Of a stretch of 9,949 nt of DNA, positions 1 to 6,587 are shown piece after piece. The translations under genes and the position numbers were made by a program. Numbering within the stretch: the stretch's first letter is position 1; every line of letters starts with the position of its first letter. The stretch lies in NCBI GenBank assembly GCA_029460375.1, contig JARPAQ010000005.1:1-9949 (forward strand), written 5' to 3'. This DNA is from Nitrososphaerota archaeon. GTDB taxonomy: Archaea > Thermoproteota > Nitrososphaeria > Nitrososphaerales > JACPRH01. The notes under the pieces are model-generated. The model made no database searches. It had not been told where the DNA came from and saw only the letters and a program-made list of their open reading frames with translations.

Positions 1-95
1 AAGGCTACAGCGGGGTATGGCTGTGGTTCGGTTTGGGTGTCGTGGTTTTGGCGGTCTCTTCAGTTGTCTTGCTCTTAAGGTTGAAGAGGCGTTAG
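1..95 (+). CDS. C-terminal end of a membrane-anchored protein (partial)
   Basis: Only the last 30 codons are visible. The reading frame begins at base 3 and the TAG stop is at 93-95. The tail reads as one hydrophobic segment (starting GYSGVWLWFGLGVVVLAVSS) followed directly by a short basic end, RLKRR. That is the usual shape of a C-terminal membrane anchor with the positive end in the cytoplasm, so most of the protein would lie outside the cell or be another membrane domain. The other two forward frames in this stretch give less protein-like sequence. The gene converges on the next gene, with 11 nt between the stops. The family cannot be named from this fragment. Confidence 0.6.
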   Translation, partial: GYSGVWLWFGLGVVVLAVSSVVLLLRLKRR

Positions 96-106
96 AGGTA
101 CTGGGC

Positions 107-577
107 TCAACTCTTCTCCCACTCGTCTATGATGCTCATGATTACCGTTAGAGAGAAGGCGGGTGCGCGTCTGCGGAGGTACTTTTTCAAATCATCCTTG
201 GAATCTCCGTTTATGTCTGGTCGTCTGAGACTTATCATCTTGTCGAATATTTCGTCAAGTTCGTCGCTCTGATCCATTACTGCTTTATTTCTGGCCCGCC
301 AATAGTTGTACTCTAAGAATATGCCTGTAAGTATAAGACCTGCTGCAGGGGCCAAGAAAGCTATCGACTGTATAGGAGAGGAGAGGCCGAAGATGTTGAG
401 TATGGTCTGCCAGAGATTCCCTAAAAATAAAAGTATGGTGCCTACGGATATGAACCACCAGTTTCGGCTTATATCGTAGACTCCGAGCATCTTCACTGTC
501 ATTATGCTCCAGACTGCGGCGAATCCGAATATTATCGTGTAGAACACGTTTAATGCAAGTGTGGACGGATCTGGCAG
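107..577 (-). CDS. Small three-helix membrane protein of unknown function
   Basis: This family was not recognised. Counting from the GTG at 545-547 the protein has 146 residues. Hydrophobic helices lie at about 1-21, 28-51 and 58-80, followed by a charged cytoplasmic tail of about 65 residues rich in Asp, Lys and Arg (includes KYLRRRAPAF). The frame is open further upstream, to a stop at 677-679, with no ATG, GTG or TTG before 547. The coordinates given here use a CTG at 575-577, because a strong ribosome-binding sequence, GGAGGT (584-589), lies exactly 6 nt before it; that would add ten residues, (M)PDPSTLALN. The conservative alternative is GTG at 547, whose transcript could start from the TATA-like GGTATATTCC at 578-587. 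The coding frame is secure; the start is not. Confidence 0.7.
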   Translation of the reverse strand: MPDPSTLALNVFYTIIFGFAAVWSIMTVKMLGVYDISRNWWFISVGTILLFLGNLWQTILNIFGLSSPIQSIAFLAPAAGLILTGIFLEYNYWRARNKAVMDQSDELDEIFDKMISLRRPDINGDSKDDLKKYLRRRAPAFSLTVIMSIIDEWEKS

Positions 578-583
578 GAATAT

Positions 584-589
584 ACCTCC
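584..589 (-). promoter_or_regulatory. Shine-Dalgarno sequence GGAGGT
   Basis: On the minus strand GGAGGT is followed by six bases (ATATTC) and then CTG. It is the best Shine-Dalgarno match before any gene in the window; the other genes look leaderless or nearly so. It supports initiation at the CTG at 577-575. It overlaps a TATA-like string, so it may instead be part of a promoter for the GTG start at 547. Confidence 0.45.
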
Positions 590-659
590 CTCACCCGTAG
601 CTAATCTAAGATAGGTGATATAGTTTATTGCGAAACCAAAAATATTCCGATTGATCCTC

Positions 660-668
660 TTATAAAAA
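660..668 (-). promoter_or_regulatory. TATA box for the small membrane protein gene
   Basis: The minus strand reads TTTTTATAAG. By the usual archaeal spacing, transcription would begin near 636-640, giving a leader of about 60 nt to the CTG or about 90 nt to the GTG. The box is nearly symmetrical (plus strand CTTATAAAAA), so it could also fire rightwards and give the M20 gene a second, longer transcript. Position and sequence are seen; activity is inferred. Confidence 0.5.
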
Positions 669-720
669 CCCAGAGATCACCAGCTAAACTACCCTGAACC
701 TCCAGACCACACCTAGAAGA

Positions 721-728
721 CTTTTATT
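721..728 (+). promoter_or_regulatory. TATA box of the M20 peptidase gene
   Basis: CTTTTATT lies directly after a purine-rich AGAAGA that could serve as the TFB recognition element. Its centre is about 28 nt before the ATG at 753, so the transcript would begin at or next to the start codon (leaderless). Confidence 0.55.
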
Positions 729-752
729 CGCCTTGACTGAAACATTATCCAG

Positions 753-1961
753 ATGCCCTCCCCGTCGCTCCAAACTCGCAAACACATCTTTTCCAAGATT
801 AGTTCTAAGGAAGCTGCCAAACTCGTTCAAGACATGGTGCGAAAACCGAGCGTAAACCCACCCGGGAACGAGGCTGAAGTGGCCCAATACTTAGCCGAGA
901 AGATGAGGGAGATAGGCCTAGACGTAGAGACATTCGAGATCATGCCTCACAGACCTAACGTGACAGGCCGCCTCAAAGGAGAGAAAGGCCACCCTATCCT
1001 AATGTTGAACGGCCACCTCGACGTAGTTCCACTAGGCAACACAGAACTTTGGACGGTAGAACCCTTCGGAGGAGAAATTAGAGACGGCAGAGTCCACGGC
1101 AGAGGCTCAGCCGACATGAAAGGCGGTCTTGCCGCTATGTTTCTGGCTGCCAAAGCGCTCAAGGAGTCCAACGTGTCTCTAAAGGGTGACCTGTTGCTCA
1201 CAGCGGTTGTCGATGAAGAGGTTACGGGCAGCGGTGCACAAGGTCTTATCGATCGAGGATATACTGCTGATATGGCTGTTGTAGCCGAGCCGACGGAGCT
1301 AAGGCCTGTGAGGGCCCATAAAGGTCTACTCTGGTTAGAAATATCAACCACAGGGAAGGCCGTGCATTCTAGCCGTGTCTCTTCGAGGGGGGCCAGCGGA
1401 GAGGTGAACGCAGTATACAAGATGGCTAAGATTCTGGATGCGCTTCAGACCTATCTAATCGAGCTCGAAAAGAGAGATGATCCTCTGGTTGGAAACCCAA
1501 CGGTCAGTGTTGGAACCATAACGGGCGGCTCAAAGACGAATATGGTGCCCGATAGATGTAGCATAACGGTAGATCGGAGGCTGCTCCCCCACGAGAGTTC
1601 GGATGACGCCAAGGCTGAAGTTGAAGATATTCTTCGAAGGCTGAGGAAGGAAGACCCGAGTCTGAAGACCGAGTTGAAAGTCGTATTGAGCCGAGAGGGC
1701 GCCGTGACCGGCATAGACGAGCAGGTAGTTCACCTGTCAAAAGAAGCCGCTGAAGAGGTGTTAGGTACCGAGGTGGAGGTCTCAGGCAGCCCAGCTACCA
1801 GCGATATGACGATCTTCGTAAATCAGGCAAGCATCCCTACGGTTCTACTGGGGCCAGGAAGACTCGGTGCCGCCCATATCACAGACGAATATGTCGAGGT
1901 TGATCAAGTGGTGAGGGCCGCTAAGATATTCGCCCTAATGGCTCTAAAGGCTCTAGGCTAA
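753..1961 (+). CDS. M20 family metallohydrolase (ArgE/DapE/ACY1 type)
   Basis: This is a 402-residue cytoplasmic two-metal (usually zinc) hydrolase. The family removes acyl groups from amino-acid derivatives (acetylornithine deacetylase, succinyl-diaminopimelate desuccinylase) or cuts dipeptides. The whole active site is visible: NGHLDVVP gives metal ligand H88 and D90; GRGSADMKGG gives the bridging D121; DEEVTGSG gives catalytic base E155 and ligand E156; E179 lies in VVAEPT; and H375 in GAAHITDEY closes the site. The lid/dimerisation domain covers about 185-300, with the conserved His in GKAVHSS (H205). Length is normal. The ATG at 753 fits a leaderless transcript from the TATA box at 721-728. 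The stop is 2 bp from that of the converging ilvC. No arginine or lysine biosynthesis gene is nearby, so the substrate remains open; LysK, carboxypeptidase G2-like or dipeptidase roles are alternatives. Confidence 0.9.
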   Translation: MPSPSLQTRKHIFSKISSKEAAKLVQDMVRKPSVNPPGNEAEVAQYLAEKMREIGLDVETFEIMPHRPNVTGRLKGEKGHPILMLNGHLDVVPLGNTELWTVEPFGGEIRDGRVHGRGSADMKGGLAAMFLAAKALKESNVSLKGDLLLTAVVDEEVTGSGAQGLIDRGYTADMAVVAEPTELRPVRAHKGLLWLEISTTGKAVHSSRVSSRGASGEVNAVYKMAKILDALQTYLIELEKRDDPLVGNPTVSVGTITGGSKTNMVPDRCSITVDRRLLPHESSDDAKAEVEDILRRLRKEDPSLKTELKVVLSREGAVTGIDEQVVHLSKEAAEEVLGTEVEVSGSPATSDMTIFVNQASIPTVLLGPGRLGAAHITDEYVEVDQVVRAAKIFALMALKALG

Positions 1962-1963
1962 AT

Positions 1964-2965
1964 CTACTCTACTGTCTGATCGGGCCACATCATCTTCCTC
2001 AATGCGACGCCGACCTGTTCAACCGGGTGTCGCTTCAACTCATCCATATACTTGTCGAAGGCCCGTTTCCCTTCTTTCCGGTAAGCTTCAACCCATTCCT
2101 CCGCGAACCTGCCTGACTGTATATCCTTCAACGCTCGACGCATACCCACTTTAGACGCGTCGCCGACAGCCATACTGCCTCGAGTAAGACCACCGTATCG
2201 AGCGGTCTCGCTGACCCGCTTATACATGCCGCCTATACCGTATCGCTGAATAAGATCCACTATAAGCTTCAACTCATGGAGGCATTCGAAGTAGGCGATT
2301 TCAGGCTGATAACCAGCCTCAACTAACGTGTCGAATGAATTCCTGATAAGACGGTCAACTCCGCCGCAGAGATCCACCTGCTCTCCAAAAAAGTCGGTCT
2401 CAACCTCTTCTTTGAAGGTGGTTTCCAGCACCCCTGCTTTAGAGCACCCTACTCCTTTAGCCATCGCCAGAGCCCTCTTCAGAGCTCTTTCAGTATAGTT
2501 CTGATGAACAGCGACCAACGCAGGTGTACCGAAGTTCTCCAAGTAGACCTCTCGAACACGCTGCCCAGGGGACTTCGGCGCTACCATAACTACATCGACA
2601 AACTCAGGTGGGGTTATCCATTTCCAATGAATTGCGGCGCCGTGTGAGAAGGCTAACGCATTCTCTTCTTTCAAGTGGGGTACTATCTGTTTCTTGTAGA
2701 TGTCTGATTGAACCATGTCGGGTATCAGTATGTGGATGATGTCTGCCTTCTCAGCGGCTTCATTCACTTCGTAGCCTCTATGACCATCAGCCTCAGCCTT
2801 ACTCCAGCTGGCTCCTCCTCTTCTCAGCCCGACTATAACGTTTAGCCCTGAATCTTTCATGTTGCTTGCTTGGGCGTGACCTTGGTTACCGTAACCTATC
2901 ACAGCTATTGTTTCATTTTTTATCTCATCGAGATCTATGTCTGAATCATACCATCTTTTAATCAA
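1964..2965 (-). CDS. ilvC: Ketol-acid reductoisomerase (class I)
   Basis: This 333-residue enzyme carries out the second step of valine/isoleucine synthesis: Mg-dependent alkyl migration and NAD(P)H reduction of acetolactate or acetohydroxybutyrate. The N-terminal Rossmann fold shows GYGNQG (24-29). The loop GLRRGGASW (46-54) has the Arg and terminal Ser typical of NADPH use. H108 (AFSHG) and K131 (PKSPG) are in place. The knotted helical C-terminal domain has the Mg ligands D191 and E195 (DFFGE) and E227 and E231 (ECLHE), plus S252 in SETARYGG. Length fits the short class I type. The start must be the TTG at 2963-2965: a stop (2969-2971) lies two codons upstream and no other start precedes the Rossmann motif. 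A TATA box at 3011-3018 gives it its own promoter. No ilvB, ilvN, ilvD or leu genes are nearby. The phosphate-loop reads PKSPGQRVRE, whereas many family members have PKGPG. Confidence 0.97.
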   Translation of the reverse strand: MIKRWYDSDIDLDEIKNETIAVIGYGNQGHAQASNMKDSGLNVIVGLRRGGASWSKAEADGHRGYEVNEAAEKADIIHILIPDMVQSDIYKKQIVPHLKEENALAFSHGAAIHWKWITPPEFVDVVMVAPKSPGQRVREVYLENFGTPALVAVHQNYTERALKRALAMAKGVGCSKAGVLETTFKEEVETDFFGEQVDLCGGVDRLIRNSFDTLVEAGYQPEIAYFECLHELKLIVDLIQRYGIGGMYKRVSETARYGGLTRGSMAVGDASKVGMRRALKDIQSGRFAEEWVEAYRKEGKRAFDKYMDELKRHPVEQVGVALRKMMWPDQTVE

Positions 2966-3010
2966 TGTTTAATTCATCCCGCAGCTGGGTCAGTATCGAC
3001 CTTTGACACC

Positions 3011-3018
3011 TATAAAGA
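3011..3018 (-). promoter_or_regulatory. TATA box of ilvC
   Basis: The minus strand reads TCTTTATA just past the stop of the Hsp20-like gene. The predicted transcription start is near 2985-2989, leaving a leader of about 20-25 nt that contains GGGATGA, a weak Shine-Dalgarno-like element, 8-9 nt before the TTG start. It suggests ilvC can be transcribed independently of the upstream genes. Confidence 0.5.
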
Positions 3019-3026
3019 CTTTGAGC

Positions 3027-3539
3027 CTAGGTGTCTCTAGACCTGAGAGGATCTCCTTTAGAGCTGTCTTCATTGGCTCTTTTCATCCTGCTCAGCCTCA
3101 CATTCAGGATACCGTTCACATAAGATGTGTCGATGATGCTAAGCTCCTTAGGTACAGAGACCTTCTTCTTGAAGCTCTGTCCCCCGAATATGGTGAGCGA
3201 CTTTTTTCTAAGCTCCACCTTGACGTTTTCATTTGGCCCCGGGACATCGGCGACTATGGTTACCATGTCTTTGCCTTCAAGAATATCGTATGTCCACTTC
3301 TTTTTGGAGTCCTGCATTGGTTCGAACTCTCCTTTCACTATCTGCCTTATCTCTCTCATCCAATATATCATAAGTGCAGCCGCCACGCCGGCTAGTATGA
3401 GGCCGAATAGCCCTCTCTGGACACGTATAAGGAATAGAAGTAGGACACCTATCAGAAACAGTCCCACGACGAATACGAACATAGAAGCTATGTCCGCCAT
3501 ATCTTTGGCTCTGACGCGTGGAACGCTGTTCTTCACCAT
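3027..3539 (-). CDS. Membrane-anchored Hsp20/alpha-crystallin-domain protein
   Basis: The protein has 170 residues. Two hydrophobic helices at about 17-40 and 43-61, with a tight QRG turn between them, form a hairpin anchor. Charged residues and a linker (62-81) follow, then an alpha-crystallin-like domain at about 82-150. Diagnostic segments are VTIVADVPG (93-101), VKVELRKKSLTIFGG (106-120), the VSVPKEL strand, and SYVNGILNVRL (139-149), which matches the family's A-x-x-x-NGVL motif. Small heat-shock proteins hold unfolding proteins in solution; the anchor would place this one at the membrane. After the LTIFGG strand the chain goes almost directly to the VSVP strand, so the loop carrying strand 6, used for dimer swapping in typical Hsp20s, is missing. 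No C-terminal I-x-I motif is seen in the polar tail. A p23/CS-like fold is the alternative. The ATG at 3537-3539 follows a TATA box by about 35 nt. Confidence 0.8.
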   Translation of the reverse strand: MVKNSVPRVRAKDMADIASMFVFVVGLFLIGVLLLFLIRVQRGLFGLILAGVAAALMIYWMREIRQIVKGEFEPMQDSKKKWTYDILEGKDMVTIVADVPGPNENVKVELRKKSLTIFGGQSFKKKVSVPKELSIIDTSYVNGILNVRLSRMKRANEDSSKGDPLRSRDT

Positions 3540-3573
3540 ACTTCTTCTACCTACAGTACATACGATACGGATT

Positions 3574-3581
3574 CTATAAAT
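3574..3581 (-). promoter_or_regulatory. TATA box of the Hsp20-like gene
   Basis: The minus strand reads ATTTATAG in the 57-nt gap after the UPF0182 gene. The predicted start of transcription is about 3549-3553, a leader of roughly 10-14 nt with no clear Shine-Dalgarno element. Independent expression from the upstream gene is therefore possible. Confidence 0.5.
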
Positions 3582-3595
3582 CTCTTGCTACCTTT

Positions 3596-6451
3596 TTATT
3601 CGAAGAAGATGACTATGTAGTGCATCTCCACGACGCCCTGAACGTTTACGAGTACCCCGTAGTTTACAGCGGCATCCTGACGCCACGTCATAATTCTAGC
3701 ACCACTTGCTTCAGCACTCCAATTCTCTATGAATGATTCCACTGCTGACTGAGCCTGCTCCCAATGGGCTGTTGATAGGTAGGTGACGTTCCCTTCAAGG
3801 AAGACCAAATCAGGATTTATCTCTCTAGGCTCCACGATCGTGAGATCTTTCTCCAGAAAGAGATCCTCGACCTGCAGCCGCCGCTCAGAAGCACCAACCT
3901 CTTCTACAAAAGGAACTTCTGCCCCGCTTAGCTTGGCGAGGTAGGCGCCGAAGGCTTCTTCAGGGGTTGAGCCCAACCCGACGAATGTTTCACCAGTGAA
4001 GGCTGCTCCTACCGCAGCCACAAGACCAAGCTGAGTAATTACTCCTCCGGCTTGTGCTGTGTAGACGGGGATAAAGTATACATCGTGTTCACCTATTCTA
4101 TATAGGATCTTGTCTCCTTCTCTTACACCCCCCGCGCTGCTGAGAAGCGTCTTTCGTTCAGCATACACTTCATCCTTCTGTAAAGCCTCCACAACGGCTG
4201 TGGGGCCTAGGAGCTTTGTTTCAGACTCGAAAGACACTTGGTAGAATATGACTTCGCCTAAGCGGGGGTAGTCGTTTTGCACTACGGCGTATCCGGCTAG
4301 GTTTTTTCCGGGGGACCCTCTAAGTTGGAGGGAGAGGACTCCTAGGAACTCCGGCTGGTCGAAAAGGGGAGGCTTTGCGATTACGAAGTATGTGTCGAGT
4401 TCAGGGGGGACTTCGTAGAATCTATTTGCGACTATGAATGTGGCGGGATCGGTTACGTGGTAGTCGTTGAACATAGATATTCGCCATTCGAAGAGTTCTT
4501 CAGGGTATCTGGTCTGGTCTCTTAGCCAGTCTGGAATTTCAGTCATGACGTAGTCGCTGTACGAAGTCTTGAAGAGCTCACTGAAGTAGTCGTCTCCGAG
4601 TATGAGGAGCTGAATCGAACCGTCGTATATGTCTATGATAGCATAGCCCACGTGCCTAAGAAATGGGTTTCCTGCGCTCCAAGGTATGTTTCCACCATCT
4701 AGCCCAACTATTAGAGGCATTAGCCATTTAGTGTTTTCACCATCCGTAACGGGGTACATATCAACAGGTTTACCTCCGAAGTTGTAAAGGAAGTAGGGGA
4801 AGAGTAACTCCATCCTATCGTAGACATCCCTGTACCTCAAAGCGTGAATAGTGTCATCTGGAAATGATACGAGAAATGTCGAGTCGAATATCCAGCTCAA
4901 AGGAGGCGGCATATCAACCCCGCCATCGCCGTCATAAAAGACATCTCCGACTTCGATGCTCCTACCGCTTCCAAGCGGATATGATGCCCAAGTAGATTCT
5001 AGGAGACCTCCTTCACCGTAGTATATCTCACGTTGTTTAAAGAAGTCAGATGAGTCTACAATTCTACCTTCTCTCCCCTCCAACAGCAAAAACCCGTTGG
5101 GAACATGTGTGTAATGCATATGCTCAGCGAACCAGACGTTTCCAGCCTCTATAGTTTCGGGGAGGACAGGTTTCATAGAGGCGCTCCAGTATAATGTGTT
5201 GTTGAAGCGTAAAATATCCGAATCTTGAAAATCAACATACGGTATAAGCCCTATCTCCGGTTTGAGTTTTGCGAAGCCTGCATCCCAGTCCCAAACACGG
5301 ACCTTGCTAAGGACATCACTTTGGTTGACTATGTACTGATTTACCCGTTCAGGTGCTACTGGGGATATACTGAAGTTATAGGGAACTTCGTTTATCTCGT
5401 CGATCTGAGCTAGGTACCGGTTTACAGATATCTCCTGAGCTGTATACGGCCCCATCCACTCGACCTTCCTAGCGTCAGCTATGCTACTCTGTACTACCAC
5501 AATTGACCCTGCAACCAGCGCAATTATCACGATAGTTACCACACGTAAGAGAATGCTGCGTCCGGTTCTAGGTATCAGACGTCTTTTTCTGGATCTGTCG
5601 AGGTAGGCGAATGCGGCGAAGAGGAATCCAGCAGCAAATACACCGCCTATTACATATTTGGTGTTAAAGTCGATGTATGATGGGAAGAATAGGTTTACGC
5701 CTGCCCATAAGAGGGCCATGGATATGAGGGCTTCTATCGTCGATATAGGTAGAGTTATGGGCTGTCCCGGCTCCGTTGACTGTAAGAATGTGGCTGTTCC
5801 CACTTTAACTATATGAGTCAAGCCCACTAGAATTACGAGGCGAACCCCTATCACGGTCAGGAGCGGGGTCATAAGAAGGGTCAAGGCTGGTGCTAGTGGT
5901 ATTACGTTCTGCTGGGCGAAAGCCATAGAGAATGAAGGCGTTACGAAGGGGAGTGCAAAGAGACTCGGTATCTGTAGTATGTTGGATTCCCATCCGTTGA
6001 GCATAGCGTGAACGCTCATCCCAAAGATTATGTTTGAGAACAACGTCATACCTACCAGAAACTTCGTAACTTGCCAGAGTAGAAACTTCAGCGGTGTGAG
6101 TTTAAAGTATGAGAACTCTAAATACTCAGGAGGCACTGTCAGCACCTCACCCTTTGATCTTAAGAGGCGTAACCCAAACCTGATGAACCACCAAGTTAAA
6201 GAGCGCCTATTCTTGAAGTCGATTCTGACTAACGCTATAGTGGCAAGGATTAGCCCACCCAGAATCTCAAAGTAGAAGGGACGTATGAAGAGCTCACCGA
6301 ACTCCGCCACGTTCAGCCAAAACCATATCAGCTGACCACCAACAGCCCAGACTAGAAACAGTATTATCACTATGAACAGAACCCAGATGAACCTTCGAGG
6401 AATCTCCTGTGGCTCCGGCGGCTTCTCTTTCTCTACATCTTCATAACCCAT
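3596..6451 (-). CDS. UPF0182 family large membrane protein
   Basis: This 951-residue protein belongs to UPF0182 (COG1615), a family of unknown function best known from bacteria, such as actinobacteria and cyanobacteria. Seven hydrophobic helices are seen at about 21-45, 59-77, 120-150, 183-213, 238-256, 266-284 and 300-321, followed by an external domain of about 630 residues. Family hallmarks include HALRYRD, TRYPEELFEWRISMFNDYHV with VTDP, and near the C-terminus a segment reading YFIPVYTAQAGG then a GSTPEEAF region. The external part has five N-x-S/T sites (NFS, NQS, NNT, NVT, NWS), fitting archaeal surface glycosylation. Length and topology match the family. The ATG at 6449-6451 is the first in frame after the promoter, with a leader of about 17 nt. 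It heads the minus-strand trio. There is no catalytic motif from which to propose a reaction. Confidence 0.92.
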   Translation of the reverse strand: MGYEDVEKEKPPEPQEIPRRFIWVLFIVIILFLVWAVGGQLIWFWLNVAEFGELFIRPFYFEILGGLILATIALVRIDFKNRRSLTWWFIRFGLRLLRSKGEVLTVPPEYLEFSYFKLTPLKFLLWQVTKFLVGMTLFSNIIFGMSVHAMLNGWESNILQIPSLFALPFVTPSFSMAFAQQNVIPLAPALTLLMTPLLTVIGVRLVILVGLTHIVKVGTATFLQSTEPGQPITLPISTIEALISMALLWAGVNLFFPSYIDFNTKYVIGGVFAAGFLFAAFAYLDRSRKRRLIPRTGRSILLRVVTIVIIALVAGSIVVVQSSIADARKVEWMGPYTAQEISVNRYLAQIDEINEVPYNFSISPVAPERVNQYIVNQSDVLSKVRVWDWDAGFAKLKPEIGLIPYVDFQDSDILRFNNTLYWSASMKPVLPETIEAGNVWFAEHMHYTHVPNGFLLLEGREGRIVDSSDFFKQREIYYGEGGLLESTWASYPLGSGRSIEVGDVFYDGDGGVDMPPPLSWIFDSTFLVSFPDDTIHALRYRDVYDRMELLFPYFLYNFGGKPVDMYPVTDGENTKWLMPLIVGLDGGNIPWSAGNPFLRHVGYAIIDIYDGSIQLLILGDDYFSELFKTSYSDYVMTEIPDWLRDQTRYPEELFEWRISMFNDYHVTDPATFIVANRFYEVPPELDTYFVIAKPPLFDQPEFLGVLSLQLRGSPGKNLAGYAVVQNDYPRLGEVIFYQVSFESETKLLGPTAVVEALQKDEVYAERKTLLSSAGGVREGDKILYRIGEHDVYFIPVYTAQAGGVITQLGLVAAVGAAFTGETFVGLGSTPEEAFGAYLAKLSGAEVPFVEEVGASERRLQVEDLFLEKDLTIVEPREINPDLVFLEGNVTYLSTAHWEQAQSAVESFIENWSAEASGARIMTWRQDAAVNYGVLVNVQGVVEMHYIVIFFE

Positions 6452-6489
6452 AATGATCAGGCTGACGCTGTACGTTGTGTCAAGTGCTA

Positions 6490-6497
6490 GATATAAG
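6490..6497 (-). promoter_or_regulatory. TATA box of the UPF0182 gene
   Basis: The minus strand reads CTTATATC, preceded by AGA. The expected transcription start is near 6466-6470, about 17 nt before the ATG. It sits in a 136-bp divergent region shared with moaA; the two TATA boxes are about 60 bp apart and face away from each other, so a regulator bound between them could affect both genes. Confidence 0.5.
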
Positions 6498-6553
6498 TCT
6501 TGAAATTAATTGGCGAGTAGCCTCAAATACCTCTAACATGAGAGAGCCCGACA

Positions 6554-6562
6554 GATATATAG
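6554..6562 (+). promoter_or_regulatory. TATA box of moaA
   Basis: GATATATAG has its centre about 30 nt before the ATG at 6588, consistent with a leaderless or nearly leaderless transcript. A second AT-rich string (GTTTATAC, about 6568-6575) is too close to the ATG to be the promoter for that start. Confidence 0.5.
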
Positions 6563-6587
6563 CCTCGTTTATACGGCATCTTTGACA

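Noticed and set aside
548..752. A further gene or RNA gene in the 577-753 gap
   Set aside because: No tRNA-like fold and no complete reading frame with a good start was seen. The gap is accounted for by the 5' end of the small membrane protein gene and by the divergent promoters.
947..1420. 157-residue open frame on the minus strand
   Set aside because: It lies wholly inside the M20 gene, whose active-site residues are all in the plus frame; the minus translation is Ser/Pro/Arg-rich with no motif. It is a shadow.
2966..3026. Riboswitch or leader-peptide attenuator before ilvC
   Set aside because: The predicted leader is only about 20-25 nt. A two-codon ATG-AAT-TAA at 2977-2969 exists but has no run of Leu, Ile or Val codons and looks like chance.
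3003..3579. Two plus-strand open frames of 130 and 150 residues
   Set aside because: Both oppose the Hsp20-like gene, which has a recognisable domain, membrane helices and a promoter. The plus-strand frames match no family and overlap each other.
3590..3600. T-tract near the UPF0182 stop as a terminator
   Set aside because: The TTTTT run is on the plus strand; on the transcribed minus-strand message it is AAAAA, so it cannot be a U-tract terminator for that gene.
6582..6587. TTG at 6582 as the moaA start
   Set aside because: It is in frame and adds two residues, but the ATG at 6588 is the stronger codon and suits a leaderless transcript from the TATA box at 6554-6562.
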